From NCBI RefSeq assembly GCF_018842675.1, contig NZ_JAGTWO010000004.1:2852001-2916000 (forward strand): DNA of 64,000 nucleotides. Direction: 5' to 3'. This DNA comes from Candidatus Pantoea bituminis. GTDB taxonomy: Bacteria > Pseudomonadota > Gammaproteobacteria > Enterobacterales > Enterobacteriaceae. The notes under the pieces are model-generated. The model worked only from the letters and a program-made list of their open reading frames with translations, did not search any database and had not been told where the DNA came from. Made by a program: the position numbers and the translations under genes. Shown here piece after piece: positions 21,801 through 31,722 of the stretch. Numbering within the stretch: the stretch's first letter is position 1; the number at the start of each line of letters is the position of its first letter.

Positions 21801-22493
21801 AAGCCAGAGAATATGCCGACATCTGCTGAGGCATTAAGTGAGCAGCTAGAAAATCTGCGGCTGGCACTCCGCGATAACGCCAGTCAGCAAGGACAGGCGC
21901 AGCAGCAGTTACTTAGCGATGCAACGTTGCGCGCTCAGCAGCAAGAATTAATGCAGCAGATTGAACAAGACGACGTCGCGCTGGCGCAGTGGAGCTTGCT
22001 CAACGACTTGATTGGCTCGGCCAGCGGCGACAAATTCCGCCGGTTCGCCCAAGGGCTGACACTTGATCATCTGGTGGCGCTGGCCAATCGTCAGTTGGAT
22101 CGCTTACACGGGCGTTATCTGCTGCAACGCCGCGCGCTGGATCTCCTGGAACTGGACGTTGTCGATACCTGGCAAGCCGACACCGCCCGTGACACGCGCA
22201 CGCTTTCTGGCGGCGAAAGCTTCCTGGTAAGCCTGGCGCTGGCGCTGGCGCTGTCCGATTTGGTGAGTCATAAAACGCGTATCGAATCTTTGTTTCTTGA
22301 TGAAGGCTTCGGTACGCTGGACGCCGAAACGCTGGATACCGCGCTGGATGCGCTGGATGCGCTCAACGCCAGCGGCAAAACCATTGGTGTGATCAGTCAC
22401 GTCGAGGCGATGAAAGAGCGTATTCCGGTGCAGATCAAAGTGCAGAAAATGAATGGTCTGGGCTACAGCAAACTCGATTTGCCCAGCCCGTGA
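18819..22493 (+). CDS. sbcC: Exonuclease subunit SbcC (Rad50-type ATPase)
   Basis: The SMC-like ATPase partner of SbcD. The Walker [10 protein letters not shown] is at residues 37-45 and a CPLC zinc hook at 601-604. The ABC signature LSGGES is near 1129, followed by Walker B LFLDEGFG. Very long coiled-coil arms flank the hook. At 1224 residues it is well beyond E. coli SbcC (1048), and the arms are exceptionally rich in Gln, with many QQQ runs encoded by mixed CAG/CAA codons. The start overlaps the sbcD stop. Confidence 0.97.
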   Translation: MKILTLRFKNLNALRGEWFIDFRAEPFASNGLFAITGATGAGKTTLLDAICLALYHQTPRLGAISQTQNALMTRDCAECLAEVEFEIKGEAWRAFWSQNRARGTADGKLQAPRVELARCADDQIVADKVSDKLKLIETLSGLDFERFTRSMMLSQGQFAAFLNAKSGERAELLEELTGTEIYGLISMAIFERHKESKNALALLRSRAGGMALLDTETRAALQQQIASLTEAEQTLTAQYDNAHQQQQWQQQAQQFSADVQQIADALQQAEQAWQAAEVDRQRLARSEPAEKLRGKLQQRDELQREQREVLQAQQQLSQQHQASLATQQREQLAYTDAQQVREQTLHVQQQQETLLTEQVIPLDQQIATLHQQAQQQQGEKDRQQRVCEQAQQALSRENAQFETLQKEQAAQQVICAQLADVAQWGASLSLWQERFAQLTQREIVLAELTQQHQQLQQQLAQQQQQFSQQAQQAAPLQQAEQQALQVVVQAEQVLTSLQQNDPPETVRHSLTQLQNSRDKRQNLTLIASQWQPLQQQLNVRQQRLVALEKAHQQGEAELQKLRDDWKRENQQLTDVEKICALEQHIADLADYRARLEADQPCPLCGSCTHPAVEAYTQLEISENQQRLAALKVQVEALREAGTSKKEQLNQFTLQQQTLREEITDFTRQNETLTQQWQALSSELALTFTLNDQADLTRWQQQQSEQETRLYQLLQAQDAAERTRQTAKERYVQQQQALQQHQQAQQLAEQTLKNQQQTLEGVQQRQRQEHANWQQLNDALQQQLTDAALTSPSPEERENWLAAQQQRWQQWQKSEQRLATLQPQLTRAESQVNALQQQLESEQQRLNTQQQQLTLITSQLDAQRQRRTSLFGDRDVSSARQQMQATLQQKESQLAQSLSRWQQAQTQVSSLGGQLTVMDTQLTSLATRLADAEQAFNSALSAAAFSDEASLRAALLEEQVAQQLRHHLQQLDQQQQQQRARLAEVQQRFTAHQQAKPENMPTSAEALSEQLENLRLALRDNASQQGQAQQQLLSDATLRAQQQELMQQIEQDDVALAQWSLLNDLIGSASGDKFRRFAQGLTLDHLVALANRQLDRLHGRYLLQRRALDLLELDVVDTWQADTARDTRTLSGGESFLVSLALALALSDLVSHKTRIESLFLDEGFGTLDAETLDTALDALDALNASGKTIGVISHVEAMKERIPVQIKVQKMNGLGYSKLDLPSP

Positions 22494-22503
22494 GGAGATG
22501 AGA

Positions 22504-22845
22504 ATGACGAAATGGATCATTTGCAGCGCCTGTGTTGCGCTGCTGGCGGGATGCAGTCAAAAAGCGGCCACGGGAACGGATCCAGAGGTTAATGCGTATC
22601 TGCAACAGGTGAATAGCGCATTGATTCAGAACTTCGGCGATAGCGCGAAATATGCGGGAAAAACCTGCAAAGTGACGGCACAACGTCGTCCAGATGGCCG
22701 ATACAATGTGCTACGCACGGAAGGCGATGAAGCGCTGTGCCTGAAATCCTGGCAAACCGTCAGCAGCATGCGCAATTTACCTTTACCGCCTAAAAACGCG
22801 CCTGAAGGTTTGGAGATTATCTTTCCTCAAACCGACGCTAACTAA
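22504..22845 (+). CDS. Small lipoprotein with TolA C-terminal-like domain
   Basis: 113 residues. The signal peptide ends in LLAGC, a lipobox, so it should be lipidated at Cys and anchored in the envelope. The mature part (AYLQQVNSAL..., KTCKVTAQRRPDGRYN, EGDEALCLKSW, LPLPPKNAPEG) has the spacing of conserved Cys and Pro seen in TolA domain III. This is recognition by pattern, not by search. The start at 22504 follows GAGGAG. It begins 10 bases after sbcC and overlaps the convergent AraC gene by 8 bases. Confidence 0.65.
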   Translation: MTKWIICSACVALLAGCSQKAATGTDPEVNAYLQQVNSALIQNFGDSAKYAGKTCKVTAQRRPDGRYNVLRTEGDEALCLKSWQTVSSMRNLPLPPKNAPEGLEIIFPQTDAN

Positions 22846-23905
22846 CCTGCAGATCCTGCCGCCACTGGCGTGGGCTGATGCCAAACCAGCGGCGGAAAGC
22901 GCGTGAAAAAGCGCTGACTTCTGAATATCCCAGCAGCAGCGCCATCTCTGAGATGGGCAGCTGCTTCTGCTGTAAATAGTGTGTCGCCATTTCGCAACGC
23001 ACTTTATCCACCAGCGCAGTAAAACTTATTCCCTCTTCGCGCAAGCGCCGCTGTAACGATGCGCCGGATAATCCCAGTTTATCCGCTATCTCTTCCAGCA
23101 CCGGTTCGCCCTGCATCAGCGAAAGATTAACCTGCGAACGCGTTTGCTCAACAATACTCTGCTGTGAGGCCGCGCTGTTTAAACGTCGAATCGCATCCTG
23201 CATCACCATCAATAACATCGGATCGCTTTCTGGCATGCTGCGCATCAAATCGCGCTTGGCGATCACCAGCGAATTAAACGGTTGATCGAACCACACCGGC
23301 GCATCAAACACTTTGCAGTGCTCATGCCACTGCTCTGGACGTGGATGTTCGAAATGCACTTCGCGCGGCGCCCAGTTTTTACCGGCAACGTGACGAATCA
23401 GGTTCATGAACATGCCCAAGGTTAATTCGGCGTCCTGACGTCGCGTCAGGATTGCGCCGTGGCGCACCTGATAATCGAGCCGCCAGCTGTCGCCTTTGTC
23501 CACCAGCCGGGTCAAGGTATCGTGTTGATGCCAGGGAAAAGCATTCACTACATTGTGTAGCGCCTGCTCCAGCGTGGCCGAGCACAACCCGATGTAACCA
23601 ATCAAGCCTAATGACTGCGGTTTAAACTGCTTGCCGTAGTGCAAACCGAAGTTATCAAACGCAGAGTGACGCGCCGCCTCTTCCATCACGCGACAATAGT
23701 TGACCAGCCCCAGGCTCAGCGTCGGGCTGGCGAGCCGTTCAGGATCGATGCCGCTAATGCCAAATATACGATCTACATCGCCGCCGCGAGTATGAATAAA
23801 GTCGCTGAGGCCGGTAGCCGCCGCCGCCAGCACGCCGTGATTGCTCGCTCCCGCCGCCGAGAGTGCGGCAAACGCGTCGGGCTGTCTCATCATCGTCGGG
23901 TTCAT
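22838..23905 (-). CDS. AraC-family regulator with N-terminal arabinose-binding-like domain (OruR/ArgR type)
   Basis: 355 residues. The long N-terminal sensor domain (residues about 30-235) resembles those of OruR/MmsR-like regulators. The C terminus has two helix-turn-helix motifs: EEIADKLGLSGASLQRRLRE and ISEMALLLGYSEVSAFSRAF. It lies next to an APH-type kinase and an ethanolamine-type permease, so it is a plausible regulator of both. Its ligand is not deducible. Confidence 0.82.
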   Translation of the reverse strand: MNPTMMRQPDAFAALSAAGASNHGVLAAAATGLSDFIHTRGGDVDRIFGISGIDPERLASPTLSLGLVNYCRVMEEAARHSAFDNFGLHYGKQFKPQSLGLIGYIGLCSATLEQALHNVVNAFPWHQHDTLTRLVDKGDSWRLDYQVRHGAILTRRQDAELTLGMFMNLIRHVAGKNWAPREVHFEHPRPEQWHEHCKVFDAPVWFDQPFNSLVIAKRDLMRSMPESDPMLLMVMQDAIRRLNSAASQQSIVEQTRSQVNLSLMQGEPVLEEIADKLGLSGASLQRRLREEGISFTALVDKVRCEMATHYLQQKQLPISEMALLLGYSEVSAFSRAFRRWFGISPRQWRQDLQVS

Positions 23906-24060
23906 GGTCGCCTCAGAAAGTAGATTAGTGATCTCTCTTTCTGTGCAGCAATTTTCATACCAGCTCAGGATGGCGCGATATCACACCTTTAACGTAAAAC
24001 ACGCGTAAAAGAAACGAAGCGAGGCACCGCGGCAGCGCATATGCGCTCACCGCTGGTGCA

Positions 24061-25064
24061 TTACGCGCCGACCGGCAGCTGTTCAGTTTCCAGATAGCGG
24101 CGGCAAAGACGGACAGAATGCGCAGCCCATTGTGGCCCCAAACTCTGCGCCATTTCAGTTTCAGCATGCGATCCTACCCATGCGGTAAGCTGGATACGGC
24201 GCTGGATCAGCAAGGTTGGTACCATCGCCATCTCTTTATCGCTGATGTGCGCCACCTGCTCATAGCCGCGGATCCAATTCTCAACCCACTCTCCGGCGCG
24301 AGGATGGTGCTCAACAAAGCTGATCGCGGCGGCCAGATCATGCAGATACCAGCCGAGGCCGCAATCATCAAAATCGATCACCCGCGTTTCGCCTTTGTGC
24401 AGCAGCAGGTTAGTCAGGCGAAGATCCGCATGGATCAAACCGTAACGATCCGCGCCTTTACCGAAAGCGTCTAACTGCTGGCCCACACGATCTATCGCCT
24501 CTTCAACCACGCCATGATCCGCAGGATCGAGCGCTGGCGCGTCTTGCCAGCGTCCCCAATGACTTTGCGCACTGGTCATGGTGTGGTGATCCCAAATGAT
24601 GCGTTGGAATCCGGCGGGTTTCTGCCAGCTTTTACTGTGCTGATGCAGTCGTGCGGTGATATTGCCCAACTGCTGAAAGGCTTTGGGATCGACATCGGTG
24701 GTGGGCATCTCGCCTTCGATCCAGTGAAACAACACCACGTGACGCGCGCCGCCTTCGGGCAGCAACAGCGTCAACACTTTTCCCCTTCATTATCCGCTAC
24801 CGCTTCCGGCACCACGATGCCGGTTTCCCGCAGCGCATCCAGCCACAGCAATTCACTGACGATGTCAGCTTTCTGATGATAATTGCCACGATGCAGGCGC
24901 AGCGCGTAGCGCTTGCCCGCCGCTTTCAACAGAAAAGTGGCGTTTTCGGAGCGACACAGCAAGCTCAGCTCGCCCTGAAGCGCAGCGGGATAGCGGCTTA
25001 GCGCCTGCTGCGCCAGCGCGGTCAGTTGGGAATCAGTCAGACTGTCATATTGTTTAGCACTCAT
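24061..25064 (-). pseudogene. APH/choline-kinase-fold phosphotransferase, frame-disrupted
   Basis: A small-molecule kinase of the aminoglycoside phosphotransferase (APH) superfamily. The N-lobe (LLKAAGKRYALRLHRGNYH) is in one frame up to EAVADNEG. The rest follows after one missing base near 24782-24785 (GGGG/AAAA on the coding strand). The C-lobe has the catalytic GLIHADLRLTNLLLH and metal-binding VIDFDDCGLGWYLHDLA, both intact. The repaired length is 334 residues from ATG 25064. With a divergent ethanolamine-type permease it may phosphorylate an amino alcohol or hydroxy amino acid; this is inference. Confidence 0.75.
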
Positions 25065-25120
25065 CAGTTCGGCTCCAGTAGCTTGCGTGTTATCAGCATG
25101 GGACGCCAGCTCCGCAACTG

Positions 25121-25191
25121 CTTGACCGCAGGCCACCTAAAGTTGACCGCAGCGTGCATCTGGCACCGTTTTTGCCTCTAAGTTGACCGTG
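25121..25191 (+). promoter_or_regulatory. Three direct repeats of (G/C)TTGACCG in the kinase-permease divergent region
   Basis: CTTGACCGCA (25121-25130), GTTGACCGCA (25142-25151) and GTTGACCGTG (25182-25191) recur at 21 and 40 bases, about two and four helical turns. They sit between the divergent kinase and permease starts. Tandem same-face half-sites are typical of AraC-family operators. Confidence 0.45.
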
Positions 25192-25322
25192 GAGGACAAA
25201 ACTCACCGCGCTCGCGTCAAGTCTTTATCAGCCAGGCAGCGGCATTATCCCTTCACTGTAGCGCAAACGATTAAATCGCGGTGTCCATGCCGCTTAGCAC
25301 CAACAACGACGGGGAAAACATT

Positions 25323-26687
25323 ATGACGAGCAAGCTCAAACCCACATTAGGTGCCCTGCATCTTTGGGGAATCGCAGTTGGCCTGGTCATTTCAGGCGAA
25401 TATTTTGGCTGGAGTTACGGTTGGGGCGTGGCGGGCACTTTGGGCTTTTTAATCACTACCGCGCTGATTGCCACCCTCTACACCTGCTTTATTTTCAGCT
25501 TTACCGAACTGACCACCGCCATTCCCCACGCCGGTGGCCCGTTTGCTTATAGCCGCCGCGCCTTTGGTGAAACGGGCGGAATGATTGCTGGCCTGGCGAC
25601 CTTGATTGAATTTGTGTTTGCACCCCCGGCGATTGCGATGGCAATTGGCGCTTATCTCAACGTGCAATATCCCGATCTTAATCCTAAAACAGCGGCGGTC
25701 GGTGCCTATATTGTTTTCATGACGCTGAATATTCTCGGCGTGAAGTTGGCCGCGATGTTCGAATTGGTGGTCACGATACTGGCGGTGATGGAACTGCTGG
25801 TGTTTATGGGCGTGGTCTCGCCGGGCTTTAGCCTGACCAATTTTACGTCTCACGGCTGGGCGGGCAGCGACAGCTTTGGCATGCCTGCGCTTTCCGGTAT
25901 TTTCGCGGCAATTCCTTTTGCCATCTGGTTTTTCCTCGCCATTGAAGGCGCGGCGATGGCGGCAGAAGAAGCCAAAGATCCTAAGCGCACCATCCCGAAA
26001 GCCTACATTACTGGCATCCTGACCTTGGTGGTGCTGGCGATTGGTGTGATGGTGTTAGCCGGCGGCGCAGGCGACTGGCGCACGTTATCAGGTATCAATG
26101 ATCCGCTGCCGCAAGCCATGAAAATGATTGTGGGTGAAAACTCTAACTGGATGCACATGCTAGTGTGGATTGGCCTGTTTGGTCTGATTGCCAGCTTCCA
26201 CGGTATTATTCTTGGCTATTCTCGCCAGTTCTTTGCTTTGGCCCGCGCCGGTTATTTACCGCCAGGTCTGGCGAAACTCTCACGCTTTCAGACGCCACAT
26301 CGCGCCATTATCGCGGGCGGTTTAATTGGTATCGCTGCAATTTACAGTGATGGCTTTATTAATCTGCAAGGCATGACGCTGACCGCCGCGATGATCACGA
26401 TGGCGGTGTTTGGTGCCATCGTAATGTACATCATGAGCATGCTTAGCCTGTTCAAGCTGCGCCGAACGGCACCGGAAATGGAACGCAGTTTCCGTGCGCC
26501 GGGTTATCCGATTGTCCCTGGCATTGCGTTGGTGCTTTCAGTGGTATGCCTGTTGGCGATGTTGTGGTTTAACCCAGTGATCGGCGCGCTGTTCGTGGCA
26601 TTTATGGCAGTGGGATATCTTTATTTCCTGGCGACTAAATCACAACGCGACAGCGCACCACAAGACAGCATGCTAGTGGGAGAATAA
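25323..26687 (+). CDS. eat: Ethanolamine permease-type APC transporter
   Basis: 454 residues with about twelve membrane spans. The start M at 25323 (TSKLKPTLGALHLWGIAVGL) has GGGGAA upstream. Family signatures are VISGEYFGWSYGWGVAG, HAGGPFAYSRRAFGETGG and FFLAIEGAAMAAEEAKDPKR, characteristic of the EAT subgroup that imports ethanolamine. No eut genes are nearby; a kinase and an AraC regulator are. The substrate could be another amino alcohol. The 26688-26840 gap holds an imperfect hairpin (AGGCCGGTTT/AAATCGGCCT) that may end transcription. Confidence 0.82.
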   Translation: MTSKLKPTLGALHLWGIAVGLVISGEYFGWSYGWGVAGTLGFLITTALIATLYTCFIFSFTELTTAIPHAGGPFAYSRRAFGETGGMIAGLATLIEFVFAPPAIAMAIGAYLNVQYPDLNPKTAAVGAYIVFMTLNILGVKLAAMFELVVTILAVMELLVFMGVVSPGFSLTNFTSHGWAGSDSFGMPALSGIFAAIPFAIWFFLAIEGAAMAAEEAKDPKRTIPKAYITGILTLVVLAIGVMVLAGGAGDWRTLSGINDPLPQAMKMIVGENSNWMHMLVWIGLFGLIASFHGIILGYSRQFFALARAGYLPPGLAKLSRFQTPHRAIIAGGLIGIAAIYSDGFINLQGMTLTAAMITMAVFGAIVMYIMSMLSLFKLRRTAPEMERSFRAPGYPIVPGIALVLSVVCLLAMLWFNPVIGALFVAFMAVGYLYFLATKSQRDSAPQDSMLVGE

Positions 26688-26840
26688 GTTAACGCGTCAC
26701 CTGGGTTAAAGAGGTACTCGAGGCCGGTTTATTCAGTCGTGACCAGACGATTTGGCTAAATCGGCCTTTGCTATTAACGCTTTGCTTGCGAGTGATATGA
26801 TTCCTGCCAAGCCAACACGTGACGCGCAGCAGGAATGTAG

Positions 26841-27555
26841 ATGAAGAAAAAGAGTTCGTGACTCAGGATCTGCTTAGCAAGATTTATCAGTCCGACGCTG
26901 ACGGGCCGCGTAAACTCCCACCCGAACGCCAGTTGGCCGAAGAGTATAGCGTGTCACGCTTCACTATCCGTCAGGCCCTGGAAAAACTGGTAAGCATTGG
27001 CGCCGTACGCATTGTTCAGGGTTCGGGCATCTGGATTAATGCGTCAGTGCGCAGCAATCCACTGGTCTACAACTCGATCACCGAAAAACGCTTTGACCAA
27101 ATTCACTTCCGCCTCATCAGTTTGCACAAGCGCCGACCCGACAGTGATGAACAGAAGATATTCGACATTGATGACGAGACTTTTATTTGGGCCTTCTGCC
27201 GCTTGCGCTATGTTGATGATGTCGCTGTACAGATTGAGCATTCTCGTCTGCCGGTGTCACTGTTTCCCGATCTCACCCGCGAGGTCACTGAACGCTCAAT
27301 GCAAAAATATGTGCTGAGCAAGGGCTATACCATTTCACATATGCTCACCAGCTATCGCGCAATCTGTATCAGTCGTGAACAGGCCGCGTTGTTAGGCTGT
27401 AAAAAGGCAGCCCGGCGATGCACATCATCAACCGGGGCATGTTGCAGGGCGGGCGCGTTTATGAAATTAGCGACATTACCGATATCAATTACACCTGCAC
27501 TTACCTCACCCCTTTTAATCACAATAATCTTGAATATCGTCAGGAAAATCGCTGA
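26841..27555 (+). pseudogene. GntR/UTRA-family regulator, frame-disrupted
   Basis: The winged helix (PPERQLAEEYSVSRFTIRQA, VRIVQGSGIW) precedes a UTRA ligand domain. After LLGCKK (27401-27405, AAAAA) the family sequence moves one frame back (GSPAMHIINRGMLQ to EYRQENR), so one A is missing. The start is also uncertain: GTG at 26819 is in frame but lacks a ribosome site. ATG at 26841 has AGGA seven bases upstream and would fit if a second A were missing at 26847-26851. It converges with the dehydratase gene, stops 2 bases apart. It probably controls the dehydratase and PTS genes. Confidence 0.78.
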
Positions 27556-27557
27556 GT

Positions 27558-28757
27558 TTAAGGTGTGTGAATTGTGCCGTCAGGCAAGCGGCTTTGCGTC
27601 CATTCATGGGGACGATAAACCAGCGGATGCTGTGCCGCCCGTTCAGCATTGAAGGTGACGCCAATCCCCGCTTGTTGTGGCGGATAAACATAACCCTGCT
27701 TCACCTTTGGCGCGCCGGGGAATACGGCGTCAGTTAACGCTGAGCGTGGAATAAACTCCTGAATTGCCGCGTTATGAAAATGAATATTGAGATGGGTATT
27801 CACCGCCACGCCGATCGGCGTCATATCGCCCGGTCCGTGCCATGCCAGACGAACCCCAAAAGCCTGACATAATATCGCCAGTTTTATTGCCGGTGTGATG
27901 CCGCCAATTTGCGAAATATGACAGCGAATAAAATCGATGCGGCGATTAATAATCAGATCATGCCATTCTGCCGGATTATTAAATAACTCCCCTAACGCCA
28001 AGGGAATGCTGCTTTGCTGACGTACCTGTTCCAGCCAGGCGCACTGCTGCGGCGGCAAAATATCTTCAATAAAATAGGGCTGGAAAGGCTCCAGCTGTTT
28101 AGCCAGCTGCACCGCCTGCTGCGGAAACAGTCGCTCATGCACATCATGCAAAATTTCCAGCTTGTTACCATATTTCTCGCGCAGCGCACGGAACATCTCA
28201 ACGGTGTTGGTCATGTACTCTTGCTGAGAATAGTAAGCGCCCTGTGTCGCATCTTGTGGCGAATGCAACGCTTCTGGCGTGCCGCCATAGAAGCCTAACT
28301 GACAACGAATATGGCGAAAACCTTGCGCCAGTAATTCATCTACTGAGTGAAACAAGGCTTCCATCGTTTCCCCGCTGGCGTGGGAATAGGCGGCAATCGC
28401 ATCGCGTGATTTTCCGCCCAGTAACTGATAAAGCGGCATATCTGCCAGCTGACCTTTGATGTCCCACAACGCCATATCGACACCGGAAATCGCATTATTC
28501 ATGATCGGACCGTTACGCCAGTAGGCATTAACGTTCATCATTTGCCAGAGGTCTTCAATATTATTAGCGTCACGCCCGATTAGCAGCGGATGTAAATACT
28601 CATCAACTAACGTTTTTACGGCCAACGGACGCTGTTGAAACGTAGCACAGCCATGACCTGTTACGCCTTTATTGGTTGTAACGCGCACAGTCACCAGATT
28701 ATGGCGATCCGGACGAGTAATGAAACACTCGATATTTTCAATAATCGTTGGGGTCAC
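27558..28757 (-). CDS. Mannonate/sugar-acid dehydratase-family protein (ManD/RspA group, enolase superfamily)
   Basis: 399 residues from a GTG start at 28757, with AGGAG eight bases upstream. The enolase-superfamily metal ligands and base are visible: ILHDVHERL (Asp and His), YFIEDILPP (Glu), LALGELFNN (Glu) and [15 protein letters not shown] and [20 protein letters not shown] match the RspA/ManD subgroup, which dehydrates D-mannonate or D-gluconate or is nearly inactive. It is divergent from a PTS permease and adjacent to a GntR regulator, suggesting catabolism of a sugar or sugar acid. Confidence 0.85.
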   Translation of the reverse strand: MTPTIIENIECFITRPDRHNLVTVRVTTNKGVTGHGCATFQQRPLAVKTLVDEYLHPLLIGRDANNIEDLWQMMNVNAYWRNGPIMNNAISGVDMALWDIKGQLADMPLYQLLGGKSRDAIAAYSHASGETMEALFHSVDELLAQGFRHIRCQLGFYGGTPEALHSPQDATQGAYYSQQEYMTNTVEMFRALREKYGNKLEILHDVHERLFPQQAVQLAKQLEPFQPYFIEDILPPQQCAWLEQVRQQSSIPLALGELFNNPAEWHDLIINRRIDFIRCHISQIGGITPAIKLAILCQAFGVRLAWHGPGDMTPIGVAVNTHLNIHFHNAAIQEFIPRSALTDAVFPGAPKVKQGYVYPPQQAGIGVTFNAERAAQHPLVYRPHEWTQSRLPDGTIHTP

Positions 28758-28941
28758 AGCATGAGCTCCTGCTTTTTTATCAAAGGAAATAAAATATTCA
28801 GGCAAATATCTTCACCTCGAAATTGCTCTGAAGCAAAACGTTTTTTTAACTTTATTTTGGTCAGTTTTCTTTTATTTTTCTGTTAAAAAAACGAACCAAT
28901 TTAGTCAAACAGCCTTATTAAGCCCTTTCATTGCTGCAAAA

Positions 28942-28957
28942 TGTGAGCTTACTCATG
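28942..28957 (+). promoter_or_regulatory. Candidate CRP site upstream of the PTS gene
   Basis: TGTGAGCTTACTCATG has the TGTGA-N6-TCA(C/T)(A/G) arrangement of CRP sites, with 8 of 10 core positions. It lies about 85 bases before the PTS start in the 28758-29040 divergent region. The same region holds an inverted pair ACGAACCAAT (28891-28900) and ATTGGTTTGT (28962-28971), a possible operator for the neighbouring GntR protein. Confidence 0.5.
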
Positions 28958-29040
28958 TTTTATTGGTTTGTTTTGTTATCACCCATTCATTACCATTCCC
29001 TCGCTAATTAAAACAATAACCTCTGTCCGCAGGAGTTTTT

Positions 29041-30434
29041 ATGGGTACGCAAGAAATTGTGAATACTATTATTCAGCTAGTCGGTGGGCAGGATAATATT
29101 AATAAGGTTTGGCATTGCATGACGCGTTTACGCTTCGATCTGCTTGATGAGAATAAAGTCGATCATGCAGCGATTAAAAAATTGCCGGGCGTATTAGGCG
29201 CGCAGATGCAAAGCGATCAATTTCAAATTATTGTTGGCCCAAAGGTGAATAGCTGGCATGAGCAATTAATTGCCGTACTGAAACCAGAAGCGGTTAATAA
29301 AAAACCGCAGGATAAAGCACGCAAAAGTCTCGTCTCTCTGTTCATGGATACCGTTTCGGGTGTGTTTGGCCCGATAGTTCCGGCCATTGCGGGCGCAGGC
29401 ATGATCAAAGGCTTATTAGCCGGACTGGTTGCGCTTAACGTGGTTTCGGCGAAAAGCGATACGGTTATCGTGATCGATCTCATCGCCAGCGGCGTCTTTT
29501 ATTTCCTGCCCTTTTTCCTGGCGGTTTCTGCGGCAAAAATATTTAAAACCAATGAATACCTTGCAGCTGCGGTAGCGGCCTGTTTGATGTATCCCTCTTT
29601 AACCGACGCGGCAAAAGCGCTGGCAACTCATCAGGAAGGTGCCGTCACCGCATTTTGGTTTTTGAATGCTGTGCCGGTTTCAATATTTAATTACGCATCA
29701 AGCGTCATTCCCGTTATCTTTTCCATTCTGGCGTTGAGTTATATTCATCGCGGCGTGGACAGAATCATGCCGGATGTGTTGAAAACGGTATTCACGCCAA
29801 CGCTTACGCTATTTCTTGCCGCACTCGCCGCGTTAGTGATTATCGGCCCGATCGGCATTTGGCTGGGCAAAGGTCTGGCATGGTTTATTGAGGGATTATT
29901 TGGTGTTTCATCCAGTTTTGCCGGAATTATTGTTGGGGCTATTCGCCCGCTGGCGGTGTTAACCGGTATGCATCACGCTATGACGCCCATTGCCCTGCAA
30001 AATTTCAGCGATCGCGGCTATGACATGCTGATGCCCATGATGTTTATGGCCAATATGTCGATTGCAGGTGCTACCTTCGCCATTTGGACTCTCAATAAAG
30101 ATCGCCAGGATAAAACCGTCACGCTTTCAGCGGCTATTTCCGCCTTGCTGGGCATAACTGAACCCGCGCTGTTTGGCGTGCTTACGCGCTACAAAAAGCG
30201 TTTATTGCCGCCACCATAGCCAGCTCCGTTGCCTCTGCCTTCGTCGGTTTTTTCGGTGTGCGTTTATATGGTTATATCCTGTCGAGCATTTTCAGTTTGC
30301 CCGCTTATATTGGCCCCTACTTCATGTTCGCTTTATCTGGCGTGGGAATAGCGCTGGTACTTTCCTACTCATTAACCCTCTTGTTAGTCGGAAAGAGCGA
30401 GTCATTACACATCGCTTCGCAAAAGTCACAGTAA
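29041..30434 (+). pseudogene. PTS EIIBC permease (glucose/beta-glucoside superfamily), frame-disrupted
   Basis: A phosphotransferase-system sugar importer. The N-terminal EIIB domain has the phospho-cysteine in KVWHCMTRLRFDL (about residue 26). The EIIC domain begins FGPIVPAIAGAGMIKGLLAG and includes LTGMHHAMTPIALQ and GITEPALFGV. At 30193-30197 (AAAAA) one A is missing. In the next frame the protein continues AFIAATIASSVASAF to the stop at 30434, for 464 repaired residues. No EIIA domain is present, so a EIIA from elsewhere (Crr) must serve. AGGAGTTTTT precedes the ATG. Confidence 0.85.
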
Positions 30435-30664
30435 GATGTGTAGGGCGTTCGTTGCTTTAAGATTGCATGGAAGCCAGGGCTGATCCGAGCGTTGATGTTG
30501 CTGTTTTGACAACGGCACAATGAATAAATGGGTGCTGGCGAGTTGTGGCCGTAAAGCGTCCGCCACAAGGAAATGGCGGACGAGGCTGCAGGGAACGGGT
30601 TACGCCGTCTTTAGGTAACAACCGCCCGTGCCGCCTGAAACACCCTTGGCACTTAACGCCAATA
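30435..30664. other. Intergenic region between the PTS gene and mak, with a strong hairpin
   Basis: There is no gene here. A 9-bp perfect stem CGTCCGCCA/TGGCGGACG (30557-30582, 8-base loop) is the main structure. It lacks a T-run, so it is not a standard terminator. Confidence 0.4.
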
Positions 30665-31576
30665 TCAGCTCTTCAGCGGCCATAACCAAGCGGCTCCCCG
30701 TACACCACTCGAATCACCATGCATGGCTTTCAGCACCGGTGTTTCACACTCTCCGCCAAATACCCACTTCTTCATCAACGCGGGCAACGTGTGATATAGG
30801 CGATCAACATTGCTCATGCCGCCGCCTAACACAATGACATCGGGATCAAGCAAATTCACCACCTGCGCCAGCGACTTCGCCAGGCGCATTTCGTAGCGAC
30901 TCATCGCCAGCTCAGCAACCGGATCCTGCTGCTCCAGTAACTGAATAATTTCAGCCCCTTTACGCGACACACCACTCAGGCGCTGATAATCAATGGCAAA
31001 ACCGGTGCCTGACACAAAGGTTTCAATACACCCTTGCAACCCGCAATAGCACGGTACTTCTTCGCGATAACGTAATTCATCGGCATCCATCCACGGCAGC
31101 GGATTATGTCCCCACTCGCCCGCATTCCCATTGCCGCCAATGCGTGATTCACCCTTGATGGCGACACCGGCACCCGAACCGGTACCAATGATCACTGCAA
31201 ACACCAGCGATTTGCCTGCGCCCGCGCCATCCACGGCTTCAGAAACGGCCAGACAATTCGCGTCGTTAGCGATGCGCACTTCACGATTCAGCGCCTCGGC
31301 TAAATCTTTATCCAGCGGTTGCCCATTAAGCCAGGTGGAATTGGCATTTTTTACGCGCTGGCTATACGGCGAAATCGTGCCGGGAATACCTAATCCTACG
31401 GTGCCGGTTTGACCGGTTTTCTCTTCTGCCAATAGCACTAAGTCAACAATTGCCTGTACCGTGGCTTGGTAGTCGTCACGCGGGGTATTAATGCGATGGC
31501 GAAACAACTCCTGGCCTTCATTAGACAAGGCGATAACTTCAATTTTTGTTCCACCCAAATCAATGCCTATACGCAC
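30665..31576 (-). CDS. mak: Fructokinase Mak (ROK family)
   Basis: ATP-dependent phosphorylation of fructose (and mannose). 303 residues from a GTG start, as in E. coli mak; GAGGAA is upstream. Motifs are the phosphate loop [11 protein letters not shown], the catalytic region GHNPLPWMD, and the ROK zinc motif [15 protein letters not shown]. It lies divergent to rdgC, as in E. coli. Confidence 0.96.
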   Translation of the reverse strand: MRIGIDLGGTKIEVIALSNEGQELFRHRINTPRDDYQATVQAIVDLVLLAEEKTGQTGTVGLGIPGTISPYSQRVKNANSTWLNGQPLDKDLAEALNREVRIANDANCLAVSEAVDGAGAGKSLVFAVIIGTGSGAGVAIKGESRIGGNGNAGEWGHNPLPWMDADELRYREEVPCYCGLQGCIETFVSGTGFAIDYQRLSGVSRKGAEIIQLLEQQDPVAELAMSRYEMRLAKSLAQVVNLLDPDVIVLGGGMSNVDRLYHTLPALMKKWVFGGECETPVLKAMHGDSSGVRGAAWLWPLKS

Positions 31577-31722
31577 GGTTTATTCCTCATTATTCGTTCA
31601 GATGAGAGATACAGTAGAGGGCGCTTACCGGAAAGGCAATGAAACCAATCCTATGTTTCGCTATCATGCGCGCTGACTCTGTTAGACTTGTGCGCCCGAT
31701 CGCGCCACGGTAAGGAATCCTG

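Noticed and set aside
19534..21837. Several long overlapping frames within sbcC on both strands
   Set aside because: They are by-products of the CAG/CAA-rich coding sequence and match no family.
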